The notes beneath the pieces were generated by a model, which searched no databases, was not told the origin of the DNA, and saw nothing but the letters and a program-made list of their open reading frames with translations. DNA of 64,000 nt. Source: Bacillus taeanensis (lineage in GTDB: Bacteria; Bacillota; Bacilli; Bacillales; UBA6769). The translations under genes were made by a program, and so were the position numbers. Location: NCBI RefSeq assembly GCF_003318295.1, contig NZ_QOCW01000012.1:57124-121123 (forward strand), written 5' to 3'. Of the stretch, positions 53,588 through 62,057 are shown piece by piece. Numbering within the stretch: position 1 is the stretch's first letter; each line of letters begins with the position of its first letter.

Positions 53588-54646
53588 TTAATCCTTGCTG
53601 TTTGGATAAATCATAATTTTTATACTTTTATCTTTTTCTGTTCTTGCCGTTTCAACAGCTTCTTTTATTTCATCTAACTTAAATGAATCGGTAATTACTT
53701 TTTCAATGTTAAGATTACAATGACTTAATGCTTGAATAACAGCCGGATACGTATTGGCATAGCGGAAGACCCCGTATACATCAATTTCTGCATCAATGAG
53801 ATGAGCAATATCAATCGGGATCTCGCTCTGTACCGGAAGTCCGACTAAAACAAGTCTGCCACCTCGATTCACCTGCTTTACAGCCGCTCCAATCGCATGC
53901 TGATTTCCTGATGTTTCAATTAAAACGTCAATCCCTTTTCCATTCGTTAATTCTTGAAGTCTATCATTGACATCTTCTATTGTTGGATCAATTACGTTCG
54001 TCGCTCCCATTTCAAGAGCTAATTCACGGCGAAAAGGGACAACATCACTAGTGTAAATTTCTGTAACACCAAACATTTTTGCTGCTTGAATCGTAAGCAG
54101 ACCGATTGGTCCAAGACCTGTAATAAACAAGCGATCAGCAGGACCGACTTTACCGCGTTTCATTGCATGAAAGCCGACTGATAACGGTTCTAACAGCGCC
54201 CCCTCTTCATAGCTCATGCTGTCCGGCAGTTTAAAAAGAAAATCACTTCTCACAGAAACATAATCGGCCCATGCCCCGTCAACAGGTGGTGTCGCCATAA
54301 ACACAACGTCTGGACAAAGATTATAGCGTCCTGATTTACAATAGCTGCATTTTCCGCATGTAACACCCGGCTCAACTGCAACTCTTTCACCTACTGAAAC
54401 ATTTGTTACATCCTCACCAATCTTTACAACTTCTCCAGCTAGTTCATGTCCTAAAATAATCGGTTTTTTTACTTCATAACGACCGATTTTCCCGTGCTCA
54501 TAATAATGTACATCTGAACCACAAACACCAATGCAGGCTACTTTAATTAATGCTTCATCTCGCTTTGGTTCCGGCATTTTCACTTCTTTTACTTCAATTG
54601 AAAGAGGCTTATCAAGTACAGCTGCTTTCATTTGCGACACATTCAT
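53588..54646 (-). CDS. Zinc-dependent polyol (sorbitol-type) dehydrogenase
   Basis: 352-residue medium-chain dehydrogenase. Catalytic zinc ligands in GVCGSDVHYYEHG, GHELAGEV; structural zinc in CGKCSYCKSGRYNLC; NAD loop GLGPIGLL. PVDGAWADYV and GVFRYANTYP match GutB/sorbitol dehydrogenases. It likely oxidises the polyol brought in by the ABC transporter upstream to a ketose. Last gene of that operon (22-base gap). Confidence 0.9.
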   Translation of the reverse strand: MNVSQMKAAVLDKPLSIEVKEVKMPEPKRDEALIKVACIGVCGSDVHYYEHGKIGRYEVKKPIILGHELAGEVVKIGEDVTNVSVGERVAVEPGVTCGKCSYCKSGRYNLCPDVVFMATPPVDGAWADYVSVRSDFLFKLPDSMSYEEGALLEPLSVGFHAMKRGKVGPADRLFITGLGPIGLLTIQAAKMFGVTEIYTSDVVPFRRELALEMGATNVIDPTIEDVNDRLQELTNGKGIDVLIETSGNQHAIGAAVKQVNRGGRLVLVGLPVQSEIPIDIAHLIDAEIDVYGVFRYANTYPAVIQALSHCNLNIEKVITDSFKLDEIKEAVETARTEKDKSIKIMIYPNSKD

Positions 54647-54668
54647 CAGCTCCTCTATTTTCCAGAAT

Positions 54669-55484
54669 TTATCCTTTAACAGCTCCCATCGTTAAACCGC
54701 GTACAAGCTGCTTTTGCGTAAACCATCCTAAAATAAGTACCGGCAAAATCGCAATAGTCGCTGCCGCTGCCATCTTCGCCCAGAACAAACCTTCCTGTGT
54801 CATATAAGAAGACATATAAACAGGCAATGTTCCCGCATTTGTATAACTCATACTTACCGCGAAGAAAAATTCATTCCAAGCAAATACCATTGATAATAAT
54901 CCTGTTGAAATTAAACCTGGTCTAACGAGCGGCAGGACCACTTGGAAAAAGCTTTGTAGTCCTGACGCACCGTCAATTTGTGTTGCTTCAATAATTTCAT
55001 ATGAAATATCTTTAAAAAATGAGCGCATCATCCAAACGATGAGCGGAACATTCATTGCGGCATAAAGTAGAATTAAGCCTGTTTTCGAATCTAATAAATT
55101 TGTATTTTTAAAGATTAAATAAAGTGGAATAATAACTCCGGCAATCGGTAAAAACCTTGTTGAAATAAACCAAAATAAAATATCATCACCTTTTTTCACT
55201 TTAAACATTGCTAAGGCATATGCTGCCGGTACACCTAAGGCAAGCGCGATTAACGTTGACACCGATGTAACGATGACTGAGTTTACTAGAAACTCACTAA
55301 CGCCTAAATCCCAAATCATTCGAAAGTTTTCAAGCGTTGGTTTAAAGAAAATGGTTGGCGGGATTACAATGGCTTCCCCTTCACTTTTAAAGCCTGTAAT
55401 AAAAATCCATAAAATCGGAAAAAAGAATAGAAAAGCTGCAAGATACGTAACAAGGGTTAATCCACCTGAGACGATTTTTTTCAT
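54669..55484 (-). CDS. Polyol/sugar ABC transporter permease, MalG type
   Basis: 271 residues, six membrane helices. The EAA loop is present (EATQIDGASGLQSFFQVVLPLVRPG). One-base overlap with the upstream permease (TAATG). With the partner it forms the channel of a CUT1-type importer. No ATPase gene is in the operon. Confidence 0.9.
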   Translation of the reverse strand: MKKIVSGGLTLVTYLAAFLFFFPILWIFITGFKSEGEAIVIPPTIFFKPTLENFRMIWDLGVSEFLVNSVIVTSVSTLIALALGVPAAYALAMFKVKKGDDILFWFISTRFLPIAGVIIPLYLIFKNTNLLDSKTGLILLYAAMNVPLIVWMMRSFFKDISYEIIEATQIDGASGLQSFFQVVLPLVRPGLISTGLLSMVFAWNEFFFAVSMSYTNAGTLPVYMSSYMTQEGLFWAKMAAAATIAILPVLILGWFTQKQLVRGLTMGAVKG

Positions 55485-56422
55485 TACATTTCCCCCTTGA
55501 ATGTGCGACGTAATACTTTAATAAGTGCAAGCATCATAATAATCGTTAGAATAACTGTGATCACACCAACTGCTGTTGCTTCTCCAACATTCCAGCTTTG
55601 GAAACCGATGCGATATACAAAGAATGATAGGTTCGTAGATGCAAAGCCGGGACCGCCGGATGTTGTAACATAAATTTCACCAAAAACTTGGAGAATGAAC
55701 ATTAAGCCAAGCAGTACAACAACTTCAATGTAACGAACTAAGTGCGGAATTGTTACATTCATAAACTGCTGAATGCGGTTTGCACCATCTAATTGTGACG
55801 CTTCAATTAATTCATGCGGCAATGACTGCAGTCCCGCAAGTAAGATTAGCATAAAGAATGGAATCCACTGCCATGAAACAATCATAATAATCGCTAGAAG
55901 AGGACGCTCAGAAAGCCAATCAACCGGTGCGCTTCCGAATACGTTCGCAAAATAAGCGGAATAACCAAAGTTCGGATTTAGCATCATTGTTTTCCAAATA
56001 ATTGCTGACACTGTCGGCATTACGAAAAACGGTGAAACAAACATCGTACGAACGATTCCTTTTCCAAAAAAATCCCGGTTCATTAAAAGGGCAAAAGTTA
56101 ACCCTAATATAAAACAAACGAGTAAGATCGAAACGGTAAGTAAAAACGTGTTGCTAAGAACTTGATAAAACGCCGGCTGGGATAAAACACTTGCAAAGTT
56201 TTTCAACCCTGAAAACGCAATGCCGCGATCCGGCCTCATAATATTCCAATCATGCAAACTATAGTAAATCGTAATTAAAAATGGTACTTGCGTTATAATG
56301 GCCACAAAAATAATACTTGGCAGCAGCAGCCGTTTTACCGGCGGTTCATTTAATTTCTTTTTATTAGGTTTTCGATTTGTCGTCACACCGGAGTACTGCT
56401 GAACAGCTTCACTCTGTCTCAT
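55484..56422 (-). CDS. Polyol/sugar ABC transporter permease, MalF type
   Basis: 312 residues, six membrane helices with the EAA loop EASQLDGANRIQQFMNVTIPHL. N-terminal ~25 residues are cytoplasmic. It pairs with the MalG-type permease. AAGGAGGAG precedes the ATG. A hairpin between this gene and the binding-protein gene may set their expression ratio. Confidence 0.9.
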   Translation of the reverse strand: MRQSEAVQQYSGVTTNRKPNKKKLNEPPVKRLLLPSIIFVAIITQVPFLITIYYSLHDWNIMRPDRGIAFSGLKNFASVLSQPAFYQVLSNTFLLTVSILLVCFILGLTFALLMNRDFFGKGIVRTMFVSPFFVMPTVSAIIWKTMMLNPNFGYSAYFANVFGSAPVDWLSERPLLAIIMIVSWQWIPFFMLILLAGLQSLPHELIEASQLDGANRIQQFMNVTIPHLVRYIEVVVLLGLMFILQVFGEIYVTTSGGPGFASTNLSFFVYRIGFQSWNVGEATAVGVITVILTIIMMLALIKVLRRTFKGEM

Positions 56423-56470
56423 ACTACTCCTCCTTTTTTATCGTTATTAATTCGCAGTTCTTTATTTCTA

Positions 56471-56501
56471 CGAAAGAGAAAGATTGATTTTTCCTCTTTC
56501 G
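56471..56501 (-). terminator. Intergenic hairpin between binding protein and permease genes
   Basis: CGAAAGAG (56471-56478) pairs with CTCTTTCG (56494-56501), with A/T pairing further in. Hairpins at this place often protect the binding-protein mRNA or partly stop transcription, giving excess binding protein. Confidence 0.55.
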
Positions 56502-56519
56502 CAGATTACTTTCCGATTA

Positions 56520-57890
56520 TTATTTTTTATAGCCGCCTTCTTCTGCTGCTTTTTCTGCTAAACGCTGCGCTTCTTCCATTGCTTCATCAACTGTTTTTTG
56601 ACCAGCGATTGCTGCTGCAATTTGCTGACTGACTTCTGTCCCAAGCTGTTGGAATTCAGGAATCGTTACATATTGAATACCTTTATACGGAACTGGATCT
56701 ACCGTTGCATTTTCATAGTCAGCTTTTTGCATAGATTCTAAAACCATATTAGAAAACGGTGCTGCTTCTTGATACTTAGAATTTTCATATGTTGATTGAC
56801 GAGTTCCGGACGGCGCTACACCCCAGCCTTCTGTTTCGCCAACTTTTTCAATGTATTCTTTGCTTGTTGCCCATTTAATAAATTTAAATGCCTGCTCTTT
56901 GTTTTTACTTGCTGATTCCACTGCAAGCGACCATGCCCATAACCAGCCGTTATTATCTTTTTCCTGCTTAGGCGCAAACGCATAACCGATTTTTCCAGCT
57001 ACTGCTGAATCATTTGGATTGTTTAAAAAGCCTGCTGCAACTGTTGCGTCATACCACATACCCGCTTTCCCTGTGGACATTAATGTAAGTGCTTCTGTAA
57101 ATCCTGTACTTGTTGCACCAGGTTGTCCTGCTTCATTTAACAAATCAATATAAAACTGGACAGCTTCTTCCGTATTGTCACTGTTAAGCTTTGCATTCCA
57201 ATCTGTGTCATACCATGAACCGCCGAATGCGTTTACAATTGTATTTAACGGTGCCATCATTTCGCCCCATCCAGGAAGACCGCGAATAATAATACCTGTT
57301 GTACCTGTCGTTTCTTTAATCGTTTTAGCCATTTCAGCTACTTCATCCCATGTAGGATTTGTCGGCATTTCAAGTCCCGCTTCTTCAAAAATTTCTTTGT
57401 TGTAATACAGCATGCTGCTTTCACCGTAGAAAGGAAGCGCATACAGTTCATCGTTATAAGAAAGCGCATCTTTTAATGGTTGAAACACATCGTCGATATC
57501 ATATGCCGCTTTTTCTTCTTCTAATAATTCATCAAACTGCGGTGTTAAAGAATCAATCCAACCGTTTTGTGCCCAAATCGGTGCATCATATGTTCCAATT
57601 GTTACAATGTCAAACTGTCCTGCGCCAAGTGCGACATCTTCAGTTACTTTTTTACGAAGATCATTTTCAGGAAGAACAACAAATTCAACATCAATTCCTG
57701 TCTCTTTTTCAAAATATTGTTCGGTCATTTTCTGCATAATTTTCATATCCGGGTTGTTTACTGTCGCAACCGTTAACTTACCACCTTCTCCTGACTCGGC
57801 ACCTCCTCCTGACTCAGTGCTGCTGCATCCTGATAAAACGAGTGCTGCCAACAAAGAGATACAAACTAGTAAACTAAAAAAATTTTTCAT
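56520..57890 (-). CDS. Polyol ABC transporter substrate-binding lipoprotein
   Basis: 456 residues, lipobox LVLSGC (lipid Cys at 22). Family 1 binding protein with IDVEFVVLPENDLRKKVTEDVA, GQFDIVTIGTYDAPIW and ALPFYGESSMLYYNKEIFEEAG, the last typical of the sorbitol/mannitol binding proteins (SmoE/MtlE type). First gene of the operon; GGGGGAAT before the ATG; a cre site and regulon operator lie upstream. Substrate hexitol is inferred. Confidence 0.9.
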   Translation of the reverse strand: MKNFFSLLVCISLLAALVLSGCSSTESGGGAESGEGGKLTVATVNNPDMKIMQKMTEQYFEKETGIDVEFVVLPENDLRKKVTEDVALGAGQFDIVTIGTYDAPIWAQNGWIDSLTPQFDELLEEEKAAYDIDDVFQPLKDALSYNDELYALPFYGESSMLYYNKEIFEEAGLEMPTNPTWDEVAEMAKTIKETTGTTGIIIRGLPGWGEMMAPLNTIVNAFGGSWYDTDWNAKLNSDNTEEAVQFYIDLLNEAGQPGATSTGFTEALTLMSTGKAGMWYDATVAAGFLNNPNDSAVAGKIGYAFAPKQEKDNNGWLWAWSLAVESASKNKEQAFKFIKWATSKEYIEKVGETEGWGVAPSGTRQSTYENSKYQEAAPFSNMVLESMQKADYENATVDPVPYKGIQYVTIPEFQQLGTEVSQQIAAAIAGQKTVDEAMEEAQRLAEKAAEEGGYKK

Positions 57891-57923
57891 AAAAATTCCC
57901 CCTCTGCAATTTATTATGTTTAT

Positions 57924-57937
57924 TGGTTTCGCTTACA
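57924..57937 (-). promoter_or_regulatory. cre site (CcpA) of the polyol ABC operon
   Basis: On the minus strand TGTAAGCGAAACCA fits the cre consensus TGNAANCGNWNNCA at every fixed position. It lies 34-47 bases before the binding-protein ATG, between operator and start, as expected for catabolite repression. Confidence 0.75.
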
Positions 57938-57987
57938 ATTTTAATTTTAGCAGGGGGAAAGGCCTTTTACACGCTTTATATGTCAGA

Positions 57988-58016
57988 ATTTTGTCACATT
58001 AGCAACATGACAAAGT
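57988..58016. promoter_or_regulatory. Polyol-regulon operator copy c
   Basis: ATTTTGTCA (57988-57996), N11, TGACAAAGT (58008-58016): 7-bp perfect core with one mismatch further out, same spacer as copies a and b, 98 bases before the binding-protein start. The rest of the 298-base gap shows only a short CTAGGG/CCCTAG repeat (58121-58137). Confidence 0.75.
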
Positions 58017-58188
58017 TTATAGAATTCTTGAAAACACTGTGTTGGTAAGGTTTTCAAAACGTAAAAGCACTGACTTATCAAACGTTGCTGTTTGCTTCTT
58101 TACCACAAAAGTTATGAGATCTAGGGTTTATCCCTAGCGTTCATGTTATTAAAAATTATAGTTCATTAAACATTAAAAGCATTTTATA

Positions 58189-58962
58189 TTACATATTCAT
58201 TAAATTATCTAAACCAATAATTTCATTGATCCATGTATCTGTTACAATCTCATTTGTTACAAATGTTTGCATCCCAGAACCAATATCAAAAGCTACTTTT
58301 CTATACTTTTGCGCAATGTAAGGCGCCAAAATAACAGCATTTACTCCAGCTGCTAAAAAACAAATATCAAAAGAAAAATGATCAATTTGTTTTTTTACTT
58401 CTGGTATATCTTCATATTCATAAATAGGGATGGCCCCTACAATTTTACAGCCAAGCTCTTTTGCATATTTTTGCTCTAAAGCAGTTTTTGCTTTAGGAGC
58501 CAAAGAACCGATTAATAATACTCTTCTATTTTTAAGAAGTTCTTTAAATTTCTGTTTTTGTGATTTCATAAAAACCCTTCTAATGTTTGCTTCAAAAAAC
58601 GCTGCAGGTTCTATATTATAAATGGATAAAACTCTTTCAGTAATTTCTTTCGCATTTTCTTCAATCGTATTATACCCTATTATATCAGCTGCTTTTACTG
58701 CTTCTAACAATTCTTTTTGAGCTTTTGGATTCGGAAACCTTATTCCTCTATGATAAAATCCTTCTTTCACACCTTTATTTGCAATTTCTGACTCTCTCTG
58801 GAGATGAAACTGATATTTTTTGAGCACTTCATCCGAATGGAATCGATCTTGTCCCATCACAACTGCCTCTGTTTGACCTACAGATATAATTGAGCAAGGT
58901 TTCTTTTTTTCAAGTGATTGTATGAGCCGACTCATTAATTCACTGCTGTTTAATTTCTTCAT
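58189..58962 (-). CDS. GT-D fold-like domain protein
   Basis: About 257 residues. An N-terminal block CSIISVGQTEAVVMGQD resembles the start of the GT-D (glycosyltransferase-D) fold, where a GDGE-like turn is usual; here it is GQTE. Later NRRVLLIGSLAPKAKTAL and ICFLAAGVNAVILAPYIAQKY suggest nucleotide-binding strands, and AFDIGSGMQTFV is typical of this family's end. ATG 58962 (MKKLNSSEL) is chosen with AAAGGAAG 9 bases upstream. Cytoplasmic; sugar donor unknown. No cell-surface cluster surrounds it. Confidence 0.6.
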   Translation of the reverse strand: MKKLNSSELMSRLIQSLEKKKPCSIISVGQTEAVVMGQDRFHSDEVLKKYQFHLQRESEIANKGVKEGFYHRGIRFPNPKAQKELLEAVKAADIIGYNTIEENAKEITERVLSIYNIEPAAFFEANIRRVFMKSQKQKFKELLKNRRVLLIGSLAPKAKTALEQKYAKELGCKIVGAIPIYEYEDIPEVKKQIDHFSFDICFLAAGVNAVILAPYIAQKYRKVAFDIGSGMQTFVTNEIVTDTWINEIIGLDNLMNM

Positions 58963-59216
58963 CACCATCTTCTTCCTTTCCCTCATTTAATAGGATTTCA
59001 ATCTATTAATACCAAATTATGTAATGTCCGAAAAGGTGTGACGGTTAAAGTCTAAAACAACAGTGAATTAGAGAAAAAACTATGTACATTAACCATTATT
59101 TCTCCATAAAATGTTTGTCTACAGTAAATTTTTATTTCTTTAAATATTTTTTAGGGGACAGACTTGATTTTGTTATTTGCTTCATATATTTATCTTAAAT
59201 GAAAGGAGGAGTTAAC

Positions 59217-59666
59217 ATGACTGATCAACAAGCGCTGGAACTATTAGTTGGATATGGTATTGTCTTTTTTATTGTCACATTTGTTCTTGGGTTAGTTGGT
59301 TATTTGCTAATTGGATTTGCATATTTAAGCATGACTAAACAGCTTAACATTCCGAACGGCTGGCTCGCCTTTATTCCGTTTGCCAATGTGTATATCCAAG
59401 GTGAAGTGGTAACAGAAAAATTAAACAACAAAGGCGGGCTTATCTTTTTATTAGCTTTAATTGCCGCGATTGTACTAGGTGCCATTCCAATCCTCGGAAT
59501 TATTATTAGTATTGCCTTTGCTATATTAGGTTTCATGGTCTTGTACTGGACATATAATAAGTTTAGTGAAAAAGCCTTGCTAATGATTATCTTCAGCATC
59601 CTTTCAGGCGGCATTCTTACTCCGATCTTTTTGTTTGCGATTCGCAACAACCCAGTGCGAGGATAA
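59217..59666 (+). CDS. Hypothetical four-helix membrane protein
   Basis: 149 residues, strong AAAGGAGGAG before ATG 59217. Four hydrophobic segments (about 12-38, 75-95, 97-118, 122-142) with a conserved-looking loop SMTKQLNIPNGWLAFIPFAN between the first and second. This layout matches a widespread Firmicute membrane family without assigned function. Monocistronic. Confidence 0.75.
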   Translation: MTDQQALELLVGYGIVFFIVTFVLGLVGYLLIGFAYLSMTKQLNIPNGWLAFIPFANVYIQGEVVTEKLNNKGGLIFLLALIAAIVLGAIPILGIIISIAFAILGFMVLYWTYNKFSEKALLMIIFSILSGGILTPIFLFAIRNNPVRG

Positions 59667-59800
59667 TAACATAATCCTTCTTACATTTACCATGTTTTTA
59701 AAAACCCCTCTCATTTTTCACTCTATTTCTACAAAACATAATCCTTTTCAAATCTTGTAAGTTAAGATATGATGATAATATTATTTTTAATAAGGAGGGG

Positions 59801-60130
59801 ATGACAGCGATAAGTCGTAATAGTTATTTTACGCTCTGTTTACTATTGCTTTTATCAACATTAAGTCTTTCCCACCATACACCGATTCATCATACAAAAG
59901 CTTTTGTTGATGAAAATATGCAGCTCCCAGTTGATTTATATGTAAAAGATGATCATAAAAATAGTAAGTTTCTAGCTTCACTAACTTCGCTAGTATCCTT
60001 AAATAGTGTAATTCTGTTAGTTGCTTTAACGTTAAGACGACTCACATTTAAGTATCCATTCTCACTTTTCTTTTTATTAGCTGTTTTTTATCAGTCATCT
60101 TATTTTCGCAGACCATCGTTTACTCCATAA
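59801..60130 (+). CDS. Hypothetical small membrane protein
   Basis: 109 residues with an N-terminal signal-like helix (CLLLLLSTLSLS), a polar His-rich stretch, and a second hydrophobic part (about 62-100). ATG 59801 is only two bases after AAGGAGG, an unusual spacing, so the true start may be a later non-standard codon. I do not recognise a family. First of a series of small plus-strand genes. Confidence 0.5.
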   Translation: MTAISRNSYFTLCLLLLLSTLSLSHHTPIHHTKAFVDENMQLPVDLYVKDDHKNSKFLASLTSLVSLNSVILLVALTLRRLTFKYPFSLFFLLAVFYQSSYFRRPSFTP

Positions 60131-60159
60131 AAAAGATCTCATTTTAAAGGAGGAAAACG

Positions 60160-60282
60160 ATGATGTTTTTCATTCGCATGTTACTAATTGGAAGTTTTTC
60201 CTTAACTGCGCTAAGTCTTATTCTTTTTCAAGGAATTGAGATTTTCCACGCGTTTATTGACATGTTTATAAAGAAATATTAA
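60160..60282 (+). CDS. Small membrane protein (40 aa)
   Basis: ATG-ATG at 60160 follows AAAGGAGG by six bases. The 40 residues form one membrane helix (LLIGSFSLTALSLILF) and an amphipathic tail (HAFIDMFIKKY). It is 30 bases after the previous ORF and directly before a strong terminator, so the two likely form one operon. Confidence 0.6.
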   Translation: MMFFIRMLLIGSFSLTALSLILFQGIEIFHAFIDMFIKKY

Positions 60283-60326
60283 AAATAAGCAAATAACCGC
60301 ATGAAGATGCGGTTATTTGCTTATTT
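60283..60326. terminator. Terminator with 20-bp perfect stem
   Basis: Perfect arms 60283-60302 and 60307-60326 (GCAAATAACCGCAT core) with loop GAAG. It starts at the last base after the small ORF stop. It has the same long-arm form as the hairpins at 31631 and 43141. Confidence 0.8.
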
Positions 60327-60605
60327 CCTCCATTTTCATTAAAAATCCTTTCGACTTTTCCCTACATTCTTTTCATGGAAGATACACTTACAACAGTTGT
60401 ATAAATTTCTTTTTAAATTGATATGATGAAAATAATAACAAAGGGAGCGTGATATTCAAATGAAAGGATATAAATAAACCTCATTTTTCTAAATGTTGCG
60501 ATCATTTATTTATTACCACATTTGAAAAAGTTCTTCTCTCCTGATTACAAGTGGTTTCCTTTCCTCTTTCCCCTTAGAATGAATTCAAAAAAGGGAGAAC
60601 TGCTC
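60327..60605 (+). other. Leader region with ribosome binding site and five-codon ORF
   Basis: A run AAAGGGAGCGTGATATTCAA is followed at 60460 by ATG-AAA-GGA-TAT-AAA-TAA, a five-codon ORF, ahead of the 49-aa gene. GATATGATGA near 60420 could be a -10. No other feature was seen. Confidence 0.3.
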
Positions 60606-60755
60606 ATGACAAATTACGAGGAACAGATTTTAATTAAAAAGATTAGAAATCTCATAAAAACCTTTCAAACTAACCCTACCTCTGATTACCATGCTTTCCT
60701 GCAAATTCTCTCTTTAACCGAAAAATTAACTTCCACAATTAATAATTCCAACTAA
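60606..60755 (+). CDS. Small hypothetical protein (49 aa)
   Basis: ATG 60606 with AAGGGAG upstream. The product (MTNYEEQILIKKIRNLIKTF...) is hydrophilic and helical, with no membrane helix. A longer frame from 60522 lacks a ribosome binding site. No family recognised. It precedes the HPr-like pair by 54 bases. Confidence 0.5.
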   Translation: MTNYEEQILIKKIRNLIKTFQTNPTSDYHAFLQILSLTEKLTSTINNSN

Positions 60756-60809
60756 CAATAAGAATAGGTTTTACGATTGCTTAGATGCTTTTAAAAAGGA
60801 GGCAGTTGT

Positions 60810-61061
60810 ATGAAAACCGCTATTCAACTTTTTTTACCTGATTGTTTAAATCATAAGAAAATAATGGAACTTGTTTCAACAGCAATTAACTTTAATTGTG
60901 ATATTTTCATTGAAAAAAACAAAGAAAAGTATAATGTTAAAAGCTTTATAAATATGTGTACAATGAATGGTCTAAAAGGGGAGATTTTTCTATACGCTGT
61001 TGGATCTGACTCTTCTACTGCGATGGAAAAACTGTACCCCCTCTTATTAACAAACAAATAA
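60810..61061 (+). CDS. HPr-like protein lacking the catalytic histidine (copy 1)
   Basis: 83 residues, AAAGGAGG before ATG. The whole length follows the HPr/Crh pattern: helix region LNHKKIMELVSTA, DIFIEKNKEKYNVKSF with the Ser46-equivalent in KSF, GLKGEIFLYAVGSDSSTAMEKL. At the place of HPr His15 the residue is Asn, with His one position later, and the Arg17-Pro18 pair is absent. So transfer of phosphate from EI is unlikely; Ser phosphorylation by HPr kinase is conceivable, as in Crh. A paralogue follows 75 bases downstream. Confidence 0.7.
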   Translation: MKTAIQLFLPDCLNHKKIMELVSTAINFNCDIFIEKNKEKYNVKSFINMCTMNGLKGEIFLYAVGSDSSTAMEKLYPLLLTNK

Positions 61062-61136
61062 ATAAAGTTATCATCAATTTTTTTCATCCTTCTTCTTGCA
61101 GCAAAATAAACTTTTTAATAAAAAGGAGACAATAAG

Positions 61137-61382
61137 ATGGAATACTCCACTCAATGTTTGCTTTCTAAAAAGATAAATCATGAACAAATTATTAAATTAG
61201 TATCTAAAGCGAACCAGTTTGATAGTTATATTTTAATTGAAGCAAATAATATGGTCCTGAACGCTAAAAGTTTACTAAGCATGTGTCAACTGCCTCAGTC
61301 AAAAGGAGCTATATCACTAACTGCATTTGGAAATGACTGCAAATCAGCGATAAATGAGCTAAAACAACTTTGCATTGAATAA
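61137..61382 (+). CDS. HPr-like protein lacking the catalytic histidine (copy 2)
   Basis: 81 residues, AAAAAGGAG before ATG. Same pattern as copy 1: INHEQIIKLVSKANQF, MVLNAKSLLSMCQL with Ser46-equivalent, and SKGAISLTAFGNDCKSAINEL. The Asn-His pair again replaces the His15 region and Arg-Pro is lost. The two copies share the fold and these changes but differ at most other positions, so duplication is not recent. Function unknown. Confidence 0.7.
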   Translation: MEYSTQCLLSKKINHEQIIKLVSKANQFDSYILIEANNMVLNAKSLLSMCQLPQSKGAISLTAFGNDCKSAINELKQLCIE

Positions 61383-61452
61383 AAAACAATAATTTGATAA
61401 AAAAATTCTTTCTTTTGCTTTTTATAGCAATGTCATTTACTCAGCAGAAAGG

Positions 61453-61593
61453 ATGATGAAAGTGATTGAATCAACAGATTGTTTTTATGAACTGCTTTTA
61501 GACTTATGTGCGGTAGAGGAAGACACGCTTCAAACACCGAGAGAAAGTGATGAAGCCAACGTTTTAGAAGTAACGATGGAGATGGCGGTTTAA
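61453..61593 (+). CDS. Small acidic protein (43-46 aa)
   Basis: AGAAAGG precedes ATG 61453; GTG 61462 is at better spacing and may be the true start. The product is acidic (FYELLLDLCAVEEDTLQ...EANVLEVTMEMAV), soluble, with one Cys in either version. No family recognised. It sits between the HPr-like pair and a 105-aa gene, 26 bases before the latter. Confidence 0.45.
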   Translation: MMKVIESTDCFYELLLDLCAVEEDTLQTPRESDEANVLEVTMEMAV

Positions 61594-61619
61594 TCATCAT
61601 TAACTTAGGGGGGCTTTTT

Positions 61620-61937
61620 ATGAAGGTGTGTTATCCGCTTCGAGTTGGCAAGATTGTGAAGGTAATAAATGAAGAACTTCCAATATGCGGAGAAATATGT
61701 GAAATAAAAGACAAACAAAAAAACGGTCAATTTCTTATTAAGTCAGCAGACGGTTTAACTTTCTCAGTAAATAAAAGTGATGTTGCCCCATGGTTAACAA
61801 GTAAACAAGAAATGGCTCTTTATGAAGCACAGCTTTTCCAACTGCAGTTGTTAGCAGTAGAAATTAATGACCATCATTGGTTTGATGAAATAGGGAAAAT
61901 GCTAAGCGAATTAAAGGTGAAGCAAAATAATTATTAA
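61620..61937 (+). CDS. Hypothetical protein with beta N-domain and possible IDEAL-like tail
   Basis: 105 residues, AGGGGGG upstream of ATG. The first ~58 residues look like a small beta barrel (VGKIVKVINEELPICGEICEI, FLIKSADGLTFSV). The last ~40 (ALYEAQLFQLQLLAVEINDHHWFDEIGKMLSEL) resemble the short IDEAL helix motif of some Bacillus proteins; this match is weak. No catalytic motif is evident. Confidence 0.55.
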   Translation: MKVCYPLRVGKIVKVINEELPICGEICEIKDKQKNGQFLIKSADGLTFSVNKSDVAPWLTSKQEMALYEAQLFQLQLLAVEINDHHWFDEIGKMLSELKVKQNNY

Positions 61938-62057
61938 ATGGTTTGAACTTTTAAAATGGCGGTATAAAAAATAGATATAAAGTAAAAGTTCAGCACAACA
62001 CTTATTATCAAGATCAATCAAAAAAGGTGATAAAAACTTCCATTAAAAGGAGTTAGT

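Noticed and set aside
58121..58137. CTAGGG/CCCTAG repeat as terminator of the GT-D-like gene
   Set aside because: Only 6-bp arms and no T-run on the needed side.
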